From Psychrobacter glaciei (GTDB lineage: Bacteria > Pseudomonadota > Gammaproteobacteria > Pseudomonadales > Moraxellaceae): DNA of 64,000 nucleotides. The stretch is from assembly GCF_014652895.1 (NCBI RefSeq), contig NZ_BMZR01000003.1:268015-332014 (forward strand). Direction: 5' to 3'. This document shows, piece by piece, positions 44,624-53,443 of this stretch (within the stretch, counting starts at the first letter, position 1; each line of letters begins with the position of its first letter). The notes beneath the pieces are model-generated. The model did not search any database and had not been told where the DNA came from. It worked only from the letters and a program-made list of their open reading frames with translations. The translations under genes and the position numbers were made by a program.

Positions 44624-44651
44624 AAAGTTCATTTAAAATGAATGTTATAAT
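44624..44651 (+). promoter_or_regulatory. NsrR operator overlapping an extended -10 promoter of nnrS
   Basis: AAAGTTCATTT, a central A, then AAATGAATGTT form an 11-1-11 inverted repeat (44624-44646) close to the known NsrR consensus half AAGATGCATTT (8 and 9 of 11 matches). A TGn extended -10, TGTTATAAT, occupies 44643-44651 and overlaps its right arm. NO-sensitive repression of the nnrS-nsrR pair is the natural reading. Confidence 0.72.
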
Positions 44652-44684
44652 TAGAGCCATCTATATTCCTCTAAGAAGATGGCT

Positions 44685-45926
44685 ATGCACTCTATCAAGT
44701 TACCTAGCAAACCACTAAGCTCTCCGCATCCTATCCTTAATTTGAGCTTTCGCCTATTTTTCAGCGCTGCTGCGCTATTTGCTGTGGCAACGATGCTGCT
44801 ATGGGCTTTTGTGTTTACTGGTCACACGGATATCGATGCACAGGTATTGAATCCGTTGTATTGGCATGGTCACGAGATGATTTATGGTTATGCACTCGCA
44901 GTGGTTGCTGGGTTTTTGCTAACAGCGGTGAAGACTTGGACAGGGGTGATGATGCCGCATGGTTATAAGCTGCTAGGCATCTTTGTCTGTTGGTTAATGG
45001 CGCGTTTATCGTGGTTGGCTTTTGGGCTTGGTGTCGCTATTGCGGGGAGTAGTGTGTGGTTACTATATGCAGCGGCACTATTTGATATGTTGTTCATCGG
45101 AGCGATGGCCTTTGTCATATGTCGTGCGGTGCTACAAGTTAAGCAATACAAACAAATGGGGATTTTGGCAAAGTTGGCGCTATTAACACTGGGCAACGGT
45201 CTGTGCTACTGGGGCATTATCAGTGCTGATATGGCCATTACCAGAGTAGGTATATATCTAGGCTTTTACTTAATCATTGGTCTGGTATTGACCATCGGGC
45301 GACGGGTCGTTCCTTTCTTTATTGAGCGCGGATTAAGTGGGAATGGTACAGACAATGTAACGCTACGAAATAGTAAAATTCAAGATATTGCCAGCTTGGC
45401 TTTTTTCTTCGCTTTTTTTATGACCGATTTGTTTTATCCTAATAAGTACTTGCTGACGATCACGGCACTTGGCGTAGCCGTGGTCAATATCATTCGTTTG
45501 CTAGGATGGTATAATCGCGGTATTTGGCAAAAGCCATTGTTATGGTCATTGTATATTGCGTTTTTAGGCATATGTTTGAGTTTCTTATTGTATGCATTAC
45601 AGCCTTGGCTCGGTTATCAGCACAGCATCGCTATGCATGGACTGGCAATTGCTGGTGTTGGTATGATGACCGTGGCGATGATGACGCGGGTATCGCTTGG
45701 ACACACGGGTCGCAGTATTCATCAACCACCAAGAACCGTCAATGTTATGTACGGTTTGATGGTATTGGTATTTATCAGCCGAGTGCTATTACCGCTGGTC
45801 GATATGAGTCATTATCTAGCATGGATTATGGTGGCTCAAAGCGCGTGGATTGCTTGCTTTGTATTATTTTGCATCAGTTATTTGCCGATGCTGACACGAC
45901 CGAGACCAGACGGCTTATTTGGGTAA
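44685..45926 (+). CDS. nnrS: NnrS-family membrane protein
   Basis: This 413-aa haem- and copper-containing inner-membrane protein has about 12 helices and is linked to nitric-oxide tolerance. The conserved NPLYWHGHEMIYGYALAVVAGFLLTAVKTWTG-type segment is present in parts (WHGHEMIYGYA; AGFLLTAVKTWTG), with GRRVVPFFIERG in the middle and MHGLAIAGVGMMTVAMMTRV, GHTGR near the C-terminus, including the histidines expected to bind metal. The ATG at 44685 is preferred because AAGAAG at 44673-44678 abuts the alternative ATG at 44679. It precedes nsrR by 70 bp. Confidence 0.88.
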   Translation: MHSIKLPSKPLSSPHPILNLSFRLFFSAAALFAVATMLLWAFVFTGHTDIDAQVLNPLYWHGHEMIYGYALAVVAGFLLTAVKTWTGVMMPHGYKLLGIFVCWLMARLSWLAFGLGVAIAGSSVWLLYAAALFDMLFIGAMAFVICRAVLQVKQYKQMGILAKLALLTLGNGLCYWGIISADMAITRVGIYLGFYLIIGLVLTIGRRVVPFFIERGLSGNGTDNVTLRNSKIQDIASLAFFFAFFMTDLFYPNKYLLTITALGVAVVNIIRLLGWYNRGIWQKPLLWSLYIAFLGICLSFLLYALQPWLGYQHSIAMHGLAIAGVGMMTVAMMTRVSLGHTGRSIHQPPRTVNVMYGLMVLVFISRVLLPLVDMSHYLAWIMVAQSAWIACFVLFCISYLPMLTRPRPDGLFG

Positions 45927-45996
45927 TGTGCTTTAGCTCATCAATGTTGAAACCGTAAAATTTTAATACTCTCAAATCAGACAGGAGCGTGAATCA

Positions 45997-46509
45997 ATGC
46001 GATTAACCAATTATAGTGACTACGCACTGCGCTCATTAATTTACTTAGCAGTGAAGCCAGACCCACACTCACTGTCTAATATCAGTGACATTGCAGACAG
46101 CTATCATATTTCTAAGAGCCACTTAACCAAGATTATTCATCAGCTCGGTCAGCTTGGGTACATTGATAGCGTCCGTGGCAAAAATGGCGGTATTCGGTTG
46201 GCTTACGCCCCAAAAGATATTAACTTAGGCGTACTGATTAAACAAATTGAACCGGATTTTGCGTTGGTAGAATGTTTTGCCGCGCAGTTGCCCAATACCG
46301 AGACAAAACCTCATTCAACAGGCTTACCCATCACCTTGATAGCGGAATTAGCGCCGACGCCTACTTTGGGCTGTGTAATTAGTCCAGTCTGCCAATTAAA
46401 AGGGGTGTTTTTTGAAGCGCTCACTGCTTTTATTACCGTGCTTGAACGCTATACGTTGGCAGATATCATCAATAATGAGGATGAGCTGGCGACCTTGTTA
46501 TTTCGATGA
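45997..46509 (+). CDS. nsrR: Rrf2-family NO-sensing repressor, NsrR-like, with an insertion
   Basis: This 170-aa winged-helix regulator begins MRLTNYSDYALRSLIYLAVK and has the wing GKNGGIRLAY and a C-terminal dimer helix. NsrR binds an Fe-S cluster through three cysteines. Here they are Cys93, Cys126 and Cys132. The second and third keep the normal C-x5-C spacing, but 32 residues separate the first two instead of the usual four, an insertion of about 28 residues including TETKPHSTGLP. AGGAG precedes the ATG. The upstream NsrR-like operator supports function and autoregulation with nnrS. Confidence 0.88.
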   Translation: MRLTNYSDYALRSLIYLAVKPDPHSLSNISDIADSYHISKSHLTKIIHQLGQLGYIDSVRGKNGGIRLAYAPKDINLGVLIKQIEPDFALVECFAAQLPNTETKPHSTGLPITLIAELAPTPTLGCVISPVCQLKGVFFEALTAFITVLERYTLADIINNEDELATLLFR

Positions 46510-46531
46510 GGTTATAGCCACCTCAAAACAT

Positions 46532-46567
46532 AAAAAAAGGGCTACCAAAATGGCAGCCCTTTTTTTT
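46532..46567 (+). terminator. terminator of the nnrS-nsrR unit
   Basis: AAAAAAAGGGCT and AGCCCTTTTTTTT pair around a loop containing CCAAAATGG, giving a bidirectional signal between nsrR and the convergent gene. Confidence 0.9.
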
Positions 46568-46598
46568 ACAAAATACGTCGGTCAAAATACGGTACAAG

Positions 46599-47345
46599 CT
46601 ATGATTTTTCTAGCTTTGGACGTGCTTTATCAATGGCTTTTAGCAGTGCTTTTTCAAACTCACCTTCTTTAAATCGAACCAGATAAGAATGCGCTGCGCA
46701 GAAATTGCGAACGTCGCGCCATTCATGTGCCAAGTTGGTCGCCCAATCGCAATATTGTGCACCAGCATTTGGCTCGTTTGTGAGGGCTTTTTTGGTAGTA
46801 GGGTGCAATATCAGCTCAGGTAATACTGCCTCTAGTAATTTCATTGGGGGACTCATAAAAGTGTCATCAACGTGCAAGCTCTGGCTGGCAGGGTGATAAG
46901 CCAATAAAGAACCTGCATGGATCATCTCGTTAGGCGAGATATAGTGGACACCTTCAGATAACGAAAATTTTAATTCAGGGTAGCGCTGTGCCACCGCTTC
47001 GCTCTCAACCAAATCCTCTGCCCACTTAATCTCTGGCATTTTTTTATGATGACGGCTGCTGCCATACATAGTGGCTTTCGGAAAGTCTTTTGCCATTTGT
47101 GCACAGTGTACCGTATGGAAGGGATGAACGTTAAGTACCGCTTCGACATCTTGACCATTATTGGTTAGTGCCATGACTTCATCTCGAACGTCACCCGTCA
47201 AGGCGTAACTGTCCAAAAATATAAAGCGTCCCGATGCCAGCTTGACCAGTGAGCATTGAGTGCCGATATTCAATACACCGCCTATGCGAAAGCTTCCGCG
47301 TATGTTCCAAAATCCTGAGCCTAAATCTATAATTTTGTCTGTCAT
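46599..47345 (-). CDS. metallo-beta-lactamase-fold-like protein, paralogue A
   Basis: This 248-aa cytoplasmic protein opens with a beta-sandwich pattern like MBL-fold enzymes (GFWNIRGSFRIGGVLNIG, then FIFLDSYAL) and has NVHPFHTVH (His74, His77, His80) at the position of the HxHxDH metal motif. The canonical spacing and Asp are altered. A later LLAYHPASQSLHVDDTF may supply further ligands. The C-terminal helices include CDWATNLAHEWRDVRNFCAAHS. AAGGAAC precedes the ATG. It is a tandem paralogue of the gene at 47726-48472. Substrate and catalysis are unknown. Confidence 0.75.
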   Translation of the reverse strand: MTDKIIDLGSGFWNIRGSFRIGGVLNIGTQCSLVKLASGRFIFLDSYALTGDVRDEVMALTNNGQDVEAVLNVHPFHTVHCAQMAKDFPKATMYGSSRHHKKMPEIKWAEDLVESEAVAQRYPELKFSLSEGVHYISPNEMIHAGSLLAYHPASQSLHVDDTFMSPPMKLLEAVLPELILHPTTKKALTNEPNAGAQYCDWATNLAHEWRDVRNFCAAHSYLVRFKEGEFEKALLKAIDKARPKLEKS

Positions 47346-47725
47346 AAATATTGTTCCTTAATTGATCAATGATGAGGTGTAGCAATTTAATAGGGTAGTT
47401 ATGGGTGACTATAAAAATAGTAAATCACTAAATGTAAGCAATTAAATATAAGCAATTAAATATAAGTCACTAAGTTTAGGTCACTAAATATAAGTCACTA
47501 AATATAAGCAACTATAAATACCAAGATATGGATAATGACGTATGACAGGCGTAAAGTCTGTTATAAAAAGGATGTCAAAGAGGGCAATATCCCATCGACA
47601 CCATGAGTTCAATACAAATTGTGATAAACCACCCATATTTTTCAGCGTTTTTCACCGCTGATGGCTTTTAGTGATTATTATTGACGCTGGTTATTTTTGG
47701 TCTTGCTTGTGATTGTTTAAATTAT
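47346..47725. other. intergenic region between MBL-like paralogues
   Basis: This is 380 bp without a gene. It holds the 14-bp tandem array below and otherwise AT-rich sequence. Confidence 0.5.
47416..47513. repeat. 14-bp tandem repeat, about 7 units
   Basis: Six units of the AAATATAAGYMAYT type follow each other at exact 14-bp spacing from 47430 to 47513, and a weaker seventh precedes them. Two unit variants (ending CAATT/CAACT or TCACT) alternate, showing stepwise duplication. No open frame crosses it. Confidence 0.88.
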
Positions 47726-48472
47726 TCAAGCTTTTTCAAGCTCAGGACGGGCGCTGTCAATAGTTGCTAATAGCGCTGCTTCAAATTCACCTTCTTCAAA
47801 CACTACTAAACCTGAATGCGCACTACAAAAATTACGCACGTCACGCCAGTCATGCGCCAAGTTGATGGCCCAATCACAATAATCTTTGCCAGAATTTGGC
47901 TCATCTTTGAGTGCTTTTATGGTCGTAGCATGTAAGTTTATACCTGCTTGTACCGCATTAAATCGCTTCGAAGGTGGCGTCTCGATGGTATCGTCGACAT
48001 ACAGACTTTGGCTGGCAGGATGAAATACCAAGAGCGAGCTTGAGTGCACAGAGTCATCAGGGGCAATATAGTGAATGCCTTTTGGCAGTGAAAATTCAAG
48101 CTCAGGATAACGCTCGGCGACCGCTGTACTTTCAACGTAATCTGCACTCCAATTCACTTCTGGCACTTCCTTATGGTGACGTGCACTGCCATAAAATAGA
48201 GCATGTGGAAAGTCTTTTGCTACTCGCGCACAGTGCACCGTATGAAAAGGATGCACATTGAGTACTGCTTCTATGTCCTGCCCATTATTGGTCAGTGCCA
48301 TCACTTGCGCGCGGACCTCGCCAGTGAGTGTATAGCTGTCCAGCAGCACAAACTTTCCAGAAGATAATTTTACCAATGCTGATTGATTGCCTATATCAAT
48401 CATGCCTTGTCTCACGAACGAGCCGCGAATATTCCAAAAACCTGCACCCAAATCATGTATCTGGTCTTTCAT
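47726..48472 (-). CDS. metallo-beta-lactamase-fold-like protein, paralogue B
   Basis: This 248-aa paralogue of the protein at 46599-47345 has the same length and the same motifs: GFWNIRGSFVRQGMIDIGN, LNVHPFHTVHCARVAKDFP, SARHHKEVPEVNW, VFHPASQSLYVDDT and CDWAINLAHDWRDVRNFC. The conserved HPFHTVH and HH pairs suggest metal binding or catalysis in both copies, and the duplication suggests different specificities or dosage. AAAGGAG precedes the ATG. The family function is not known to me. Confidence 0.75.
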   Translation of the reverse strand: MKDQIHDLGAGFWNIRGSFVRQGMIDIGNQSALVKLSSGKFVLLDSYTLTGEVRAQVMALTNNGQDIEAVLNVHPFHTVHCARVAKDFPHALFYGSARHHKEVPEVNWSADYVESTAVAERYPELEFSLPKGIHYIAPDDSVHSSSLLVFHPASQSLYVDDTIETPPSKRFNAVQAGINLHATTIKALKDEPNSGKDYCDWAINLAHDWRDVRNFCSAHSGLVVFEEGEFEAALLATIDSARPELEKA

Positions 48473-48488
48473 TGTAGACAGTCTCCTT

Positions 48489-48518
48489 TAAGTCATAGCC
48501 AATTAAGTCATAGCCAAT
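48489..48518. repeat. 15-bp tandem repeat, 2 units
   Basis: TAAGTCATAGCCAAT occurs twice in direct succession just upstream of the paralogue B start. Degenerate TTAAGTCATA echoes continue to about 48590. Confidence 0.75.
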
Positions 48519-48633
48519 TTAAAAGGCATCGCTAAATTTAAATTTTCTTAAGCCATATTAAGTTTTCTTAAGTCATAATAGTACGCAAATAAAGGAGTAA
48601 TTAAAGCAAATGTCACCATTCCTATACACCGCT

Positions 48634-49566
48634 TTACGAACAGTCTTTATAATCATAAGCAGAGATACGTGGGCTTTTGCTGTAGTTTTCGTTGGCACAT
48701 AAAAATTTATCGAAGCGTGTGTCATTATTGATATAGCGCTGCATCCACGCGATACCAGGCTTACTCAGCAGTATCTCGTTAAAGCGGTAGGTTGGACAAA
48801 AATGACTGCCATTGTCCACCTCAATTTTCATCTTGGGGCCGGTGGCATTATGATAAAAAACATTGGTATATTTCTCATTGGTGGCAATACGGTCACGCTC
48901 GCAGGCGATGACTAAAGTTGGTGTCTTTACCTCGCCATAGCTTTTGTCATGATAGGGTGCGAGTGGCATGATGGCTCGTACTGTGCTGCGCTCCTTTGCC
49001 AGCTTAAGTGCACCGCCACCGCCCATAGACCAGCCGATAGCGCCCAATCGCTTAGGATCTATCTTATTGCCAACGGTATCATCAGCGATTATGTGGTCTA
49101 GTGCGGCATTCAATTGAGTAGCTCTACTATTCGGATCGTCATAGATAGAGTTGGTATCGATAGTGATAACGACGAATCCCCAAGAAGCCAAACGCGGTCC
49201 CCACCATTTGATAGCAGCCTCGTAAGACACGTAACCTGGAACCACAGCGATAGCACCTAACAAGCCGCAACCGATAGCATCGGTTGGGTAGTGAATCGTG
49301 CCACCACCGAAGCCCTTTGCTGATTGGCGCGCAACGTGTTTGGTACTGACAGAGAAGGGGCCGTTATCACGAGTATCAGAAAGCGCCGCTGCTGTGATTG
49401 CGCTATCAGCAATACAGTTTGATGGTAATGTTGGCACTGTGGGTAATGCTTCATTTGCTGAAATAGTCGTGGTTTCTGATAAGCTGACTTCAGCCAAAGT
49501 TGGCATAGAAAAAATCAGCGCGCCCATGGTGATAGTGGCTTTTTTAAGCCAAGCATTTTTTATCAT
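48634..49566 (-). CDS. secreted PETase-like polyester hydrolase / lipase (LIP1 family)
   Basis: This 310-aa alpha/beta hydrolase has a signal peptide (cleavage about residue 25, TLA|EVS) and a Ser/Thr-rich spacer to about 65. The core matches Ideonella PETase and Moraxella TA144 lipase LIP1. IAVVPGY has oxyanion Tyr112. KWWGPRLASWGFVVITIDTN is shared almost word for word. Nucleophile Ser180 is in GWSMGGGG, with Asp225 in ACERDRI and His255 in NGSHFC. Both type II disulfides are kept: Cys222-Cys257 near the active site and Cys290-Cys309 at the end. Tyr205 stands where PETase has the mobile Trp185, and Phe256 where it has Ser238. The Shine-Dalgarno is weak. Confidence 0.9.
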   Translation of the reverse strand: MIKNAWLKKATITMGALIFSMPTLAEVSLSETTTISANEALPTVPTLPSNCIADSAITAAALSDTRDNGPFSVSTKHVARQSAKGFGGGTIHYPTDAIGCGLLGAIAVVPGYVSYEAAIKWWGPRLASWGFVVITIDTNSIYDDPNSRATQLNAALDHIIADDTVGNKIDPKRLGAIGWSMGGGGALKLAKERSTVRAIMPLAPYHDKSYGEVKTPTLVIACERDRIATNEKYTNVFYHNATGPKMKIEVDNGSHFCPTYRFNEILLSKPGIAWMQRYINNDTRFDKFLCANENYSKSPRISAYDYKDCS

Positions 49567-50046
49567 GATAAATATTCTTTTAAGTGAAAGTCGTGTACTT
49601 GTGCTGAGCGGCTTAGTTATATTGTTTTATCTTATACTTAAGGCAAAACAATAGTAGACATTAATCTTGTCATTGTCAAAGTTGTGCGCTGTCTGCACGG
49701 TATCGAATGCGACTAGGTAGCAGTGCAAATTTAAAAGGTAAAGCGAGGCTGCTTTAAAGAAGTGAATTTCTATAGATGACGTGGGCATCATAGACATAAA
49801 ATCGTTGGTAATTAATGGTTAAATAACAAAGCTAATGTAGTGCCAATAACACATCTAGAACTGAGTATATGGCTTGATGTGATAACATAACCCGCTTGTC
49901 TTTACGATATGAATGTATCATTTAAAGAGACTGTCTTACCTTCTGGATTTACTTAACTTCTGGATTTATCGTGCAACTAGATTTGTTGTGCAGCGTGTTT
50001 AGAACATAGCTCTGTCACCCGTCTCTCATCCAAGCCAATAACAGGT
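49567..50046. other. intergenic region
   Basis: This is 480 bp between the divergent PETase-like and MFS genes. I see no gene, repeat or convincing promoter in it. Confidence 0.5.
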
Positions 50047-51318
50047 GTGTATCACTGTCGTGGCATAACCAATAAAGTCAGCCTTCTTGTGAATCATTCT
50101 ACCGACCAGACCCAAAATACCGTCCCACAGCCTTCTGTCTCACCAAATCATTCAACGTCATGGGTGTTAAAGCTCACCTTTGGCTTGATTGGCATGTTCG
50201 CTTTTTTACAAGTGTATTCTATTCAAGCGGTGCTACCCGTCCTGATGGTAGATTTTGCGGCGACTGAAGTGCAAGCCGGTATGATCGTTGGGGCAACCGT
50301 GTTAGCAATCGCCATCATGTCACCGTTTTTGGGCATGCTCTCTGATGCGGTCGGGCGTAAGTCATTTATCGTTGGTGCTTTGTTGTTTTTAGCGATACCG
50401 ACGGCGCTCATTGCGCAAAGCCCTAGCATTGGTTGGATGGGTATATGGCGCTTCATACAAGGACTCTCTGTGCCCGGTATTACTGTGGTGACCATTGCCT
50501 ATATCGGAGAAGAGTTTGAGGGACGGGCTGTCACTGAGTTGATGTCATTTTATGTCTCAGGCTCGGTATTTGGCGGCTTTATGGGACGGTTTTTGCTCGG
50601 GCATTTACACGAGCTTATCGGCTGGCGTGCCGGCTATTATGTGATGGCAGCGATGACGCTGATAGGTGCGCTCTGGGTCGGTAAAATGCTGCCCTCATCG
50701 CGTCACTTTGAGGCCAATCCGAACTTTCACTCAGCGATACAGACGCTGGGTGAGCATTTGACCAATCGTTACGTTGTGACAGCCTGTTTGCTTGGTGCTT
50801 GTGTATTATTCTCATTAGTTGGCTGTTTTACCTTTATTAATTTGCACTTAACAGGCACACCATATGAGCTCGGTACGGGTGCGCTGGCCAATATTTTTGC
50901 GGTGTACTTGATTGGGGTAGTCATTACGCCATTGTCTTCTACATTGCTACGTCGATTCGGTTCAGCACGAACCGTTCGGGTGGCCGTTATTGTGTCGATA
51001 TTTGGGATGTTATTGACGCTGGTGACGCCACTTTGGGGTATTGTCGTAGGGCTGGCGATTATGTCCTCTGGCGTGTTTGTCACTCAGGCGGCAACGATTA
51101 GCTATATCGCGGTCAATGTCAAAAAAGGTCGCTCACTGGCTTCTGGCTTATACTATATGGGCTATTATGCAGGCGGTACCTTAGGGGCATGGCTATGCGG
51201 GATAGCGTACGCGCGTGGTCAATGGTCACTTACCGTATGGTTACTATTATTCGTGCAAGTACTGGCATTATCGGTCGCCAGTTTTGGCATGATAAAAACC
51301 AAACCTCGAACCACTTAA
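50047..51318 (+). CDS. MFS transporter (12 TM, YnfM-like)
   Basis: This is a 423-aa inner-membrane transporter. The first helix starts at about residue 42 (WVLKLTFGLIGMFAFLQVY). The loop 2-3 signature GMLSDAVGRKSFIVGA is clear, and FYVSGSVFGGFMGRFLLGHL in helix 5 resembles motif C of drug:H+ antiporters. About 12 helices are predicted. The start is uncertain: the frame opens at a GTG at 50047, another GTG is at 50089, and neither has a strong ribosome site; the first 40 residues are polar. The substrate is not deducible. Confidence 0.82.
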   Translation: MYHCRGITNKVSLLVNHSTDQTQNTVPQPSVSPNHSTSWVLKLTFGLIGMFAFLQVYSIQAVLPVLMVDFAATEVQAGMIVGATVLAIAIMSPFLGMLSDAVGRKSFIVGALLFLAIPTALIAQSPSIGWMGIWRFIQGLSVPGITVVTIAYIGEEFEGRAVTELMSFYVSGSVFGGFMGRFLLGHLHELIGWRAGYYVMAAMTLIGALWVGKMLPSSRHFEANPNFHSAIQTLGEHLTNRYVVTACLLGACVLFSLVGCFTFINLHLTGTPYELGTGALANIFAVYLIGVVITPLSSTLLRRFGSARTVRVAVIVSIFGMLLTLVTPLWGIVVGLAIMSSGVFVTQAATISYIAVNVKKGRSLASGLYYMGYYAGGTLGAWLCGIAYARGQWSLTVWLLLFVQVLALSVASFGMIKTKPRTT

Positions 51319-51527
51319 CCTATATATAGCTCGTCAAATATGACATAAAAATCACAGCTACTATCCTAATACTTACGTAAGCAGCCTTTACATGGTTGAG
51401 GTTTTTTCTTACTATCATTACAAGGTTTGTCGAGCATATTTTTTATTAAAATAATAATTTCAGTTCGCCTCAAACCCTTTAATAGCCATTAAAATTACTG
51501 TAAATAATTAACAAGGACGTCAGATTT

Positions 51528-53198
51528 ATGTCAAATATCTATCACAGTGCGCCAGCTGCTTATGAGTTCCCATTACTGATTAAGCAGTTGTTAAACCGTG
51601 CCAAAACCGTCTCACAAGATCAAGAAATCGTTTATGCGGATAAAAAGCGCTTCACTTATAAAGATCTGTTTAATCGTATCAATCGCTTGGCCAATGTTTT
51701 AGCCGACCTAAATCTTGATACTGGTGATGTGGTTGCCGTTATGGATTGGGATAGCCATCGCTATTTAGAATCCTACTTTGCGGTGCCAATGTCACAGTAT
51801 ATTTTGCAGACCGTCAATATCCGTCTATCACCAGAAAAAGTGCTGTACACCATCAATCATGCAAAACCAAAAGTGCTGATGCTGAACTCTGAGTTTGCCG
51901 CACTGGTGAAGGATTATCAGTTTGAAAACTCCAGTATCGAGCATATTATTTGGCTAGATGATAATGGTATGACGGTAGAAGGCGTTTTTGGTGATAACCA
52001 AAGTCGCGTAACGGGTGAGTATGAGGCATTGCTAGAAGCCGCTGATGACACTTTTGATTTTCCAGATTTTGATGAAAACACGATTGCGACGACTTTTTAT
52101 ACCTCAGGCACCACAGGCGATCCAAAAGGCGTGTTTTTTAGCCATCGTCAGTTGGTACTACATAGTATGGCAGAAGCCGCCACGCTGGGTATGTTGCCGA
52201 ACAAACAAGGCGTGAGTAATGGCGACGTTTATATGCCGATGACGCCGATGTTCCATGTGCATGCATGGGGTTTTCCTTTTACCGCGACCATGGTTGGTCT
52301 AAAGCAAGTCTATCCAGGACGTTATGCGCCTGATACTTTGCTGGATTTGATCATCAACGAAAAAGTTAGCATCACCCATTGTGTGCCGACGATTTTGCAA
52401 ATGGTACTTAAAGAAGCGCAAGATCGAGGTGCCAGTTTTAATGGTCTAAAAATGATCATTGGTGGTTCAAGATTGACCGAAGGGTTAGCAAAATCTGCAT
52501 TGGCGCAAGATATCGAAGTCTATACGGGCTACGGTATGTCGGAAACAGCACCGCTCATTAGCCTGACAGAATTTAGTCTCAACGAGCCAGAAATGACGGA
52601 AGAAGAAGACATCGCTCGCCGTTGTATGACTGGTAAGCCAGTGGTTATGGTGGACGCCCAGATATGGAGTACGAATAATGAGCCAGTTGGTACAGGTGAA
52701 GAAAATACGGGCGAGCTGGTACTGCGCGCACCGTGGTTGACCCAAAGCTATCTGAAAAACGATGATGCTGGCAAAGAGCTGTGGGAAAACGGCTATATGC
52801 ATACTCAGGATATCGCCTATGTACGCCCTGATGGCTACATTAGAATCACGGACCGTCTAAAAGATGTGATTAAATCAGGTGGCGAGTGGATTTCATCATT
52901 GGAGATTGAGACGATTTTGTCGCTACATCCATCAGTGGCTGATGTGTCGGTCATTGGCGTTCGTGATAAGCAGTGGGGCGAGCGCCCATTGGCATTAGTG
53001 GTGCTCAAGCCTAATGCTCAAGAGACCAAAGTCGAAGATATCAAAGCCATTGCTGAGAAAGCGGTAGAGCGCGGTATCATCCCTAAGTATGGTGTGCCCA
53101 GTCAGTTCAAGTTCGTTGATGAATTGCCCAAAACTTCTGTAGGCAAGCATGACAAAAAAGTCATGCGTGAGATGTATGCCGATCAGACCGAAGTATAA
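51528..53198 (+). CDS. AMP-forming acyl-CoA ligase (AlkK-like), copy 2
   Basis: This 556-aa acyl-CoA synthetase is a close paralogue of the ligase at 5789-7510: DFPDFDENTIATTFYTSGTT is identical in both. The phosphate loop SGTTGDPKG is at about 190, PMTPMFHVHAWGFPF follows, the adenylate motif is GYGMSETAPL, the hinge is TDRLKDVIKSGGEWISS, and the catalytic Lys lies in TSVGKHDKK. It lacks the short insertion (around DDIKNDTKTEQ) and N-terminal extension of copy 1. AAGGACGTC precedes the ATG. It probably activates a medium-chain or branched acid, perhaps isobutyrate given the downstream genes. Confidence 0.88.
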   Translation: MSNIYHSAPAAYEFPLLIKQLLNRAKTVSQDQEIVYADKKRFTYKDLFNRINRLANVLADLNLDTGDVVAVMDWDSHRYLESYFAVPMSQYILQTVNIRLSPEKVLYTINHAKPKVLMLNSEFAALVKDYQFENSSIEHIIWLDDNGMTVEGVFGDNQSRVTGEYEALLEAADDTFDFPDFDENTIATTFYTSGTTGDPKGVFFSHRQLVLHSMAEAATLGMLPNKQGVSNGDVYMPMTPMFHVHAWGFPFTATMVGLKQVYPGRYAPDTLLDLIINEKVSITHCVPTILQMVLKEAQDRGASFNGLKMIIGGSRLTEGLAKSALAQDIEVYTGYGMSETAPLISLTEFSLNEPEMTEEEDIARRCMTGKPVVMVDAQIWSTNNEPVGTGEENTGELVLRAPWLTQSYLKNDDAGKELWENGYMHTQDIAYVRPDGYIRITDRLKDVIKSGGEWISSLEIETILSLHPSVADVSVIGVRDKQWGERPLALVVLKPNAQETKVEDIKAIAEKAVERGIIPKYGVPSQFKFVDELPKTSVGKHDKKVMREMYADQTEV

Positions 53199-53313
53199 CT
53201 TTACGTGTCTCATTATCTAAAGTCGTTAGCTGTTAAAGTATTTAAATGTTCATTATGATCGAACAGATTAAACGCTTAACAGTTGACCTTTATTGTTAGC
53301 TCTGCTACATTTT

Positions 53314-53340
53314 AAACCGATACATAATGTATCGGTTTTT
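53314..53340 (+). terminator. terminator of acyl-CoA ligase copy 2
   Basis: AAACCGATACAT and ATGTATCGGTTT form a perfect 12-bp stem around a single A and end in T residues. Confidence 0.85.
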
Positions 53341-53443
53341 CAGTTCTGGCACGGATGACCAGTACCTCATTACGATATTGTTTATCACAACTATATTCAA
53401 AACTATATTGCATCATATCTTGTTTACGCTAAGGACAGCTATT

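Noticed and set aside
45524..45958. 144-aa open frame overlapping the nnrS 3' part
   Set aside because: Composition is odd and nnrS in the other frame is intact; no ribosome site.
47416..47513. CRISPR array
   Set aside because: Units are 14 bp and contiguous with no unique spacers, and no cas genes are present.
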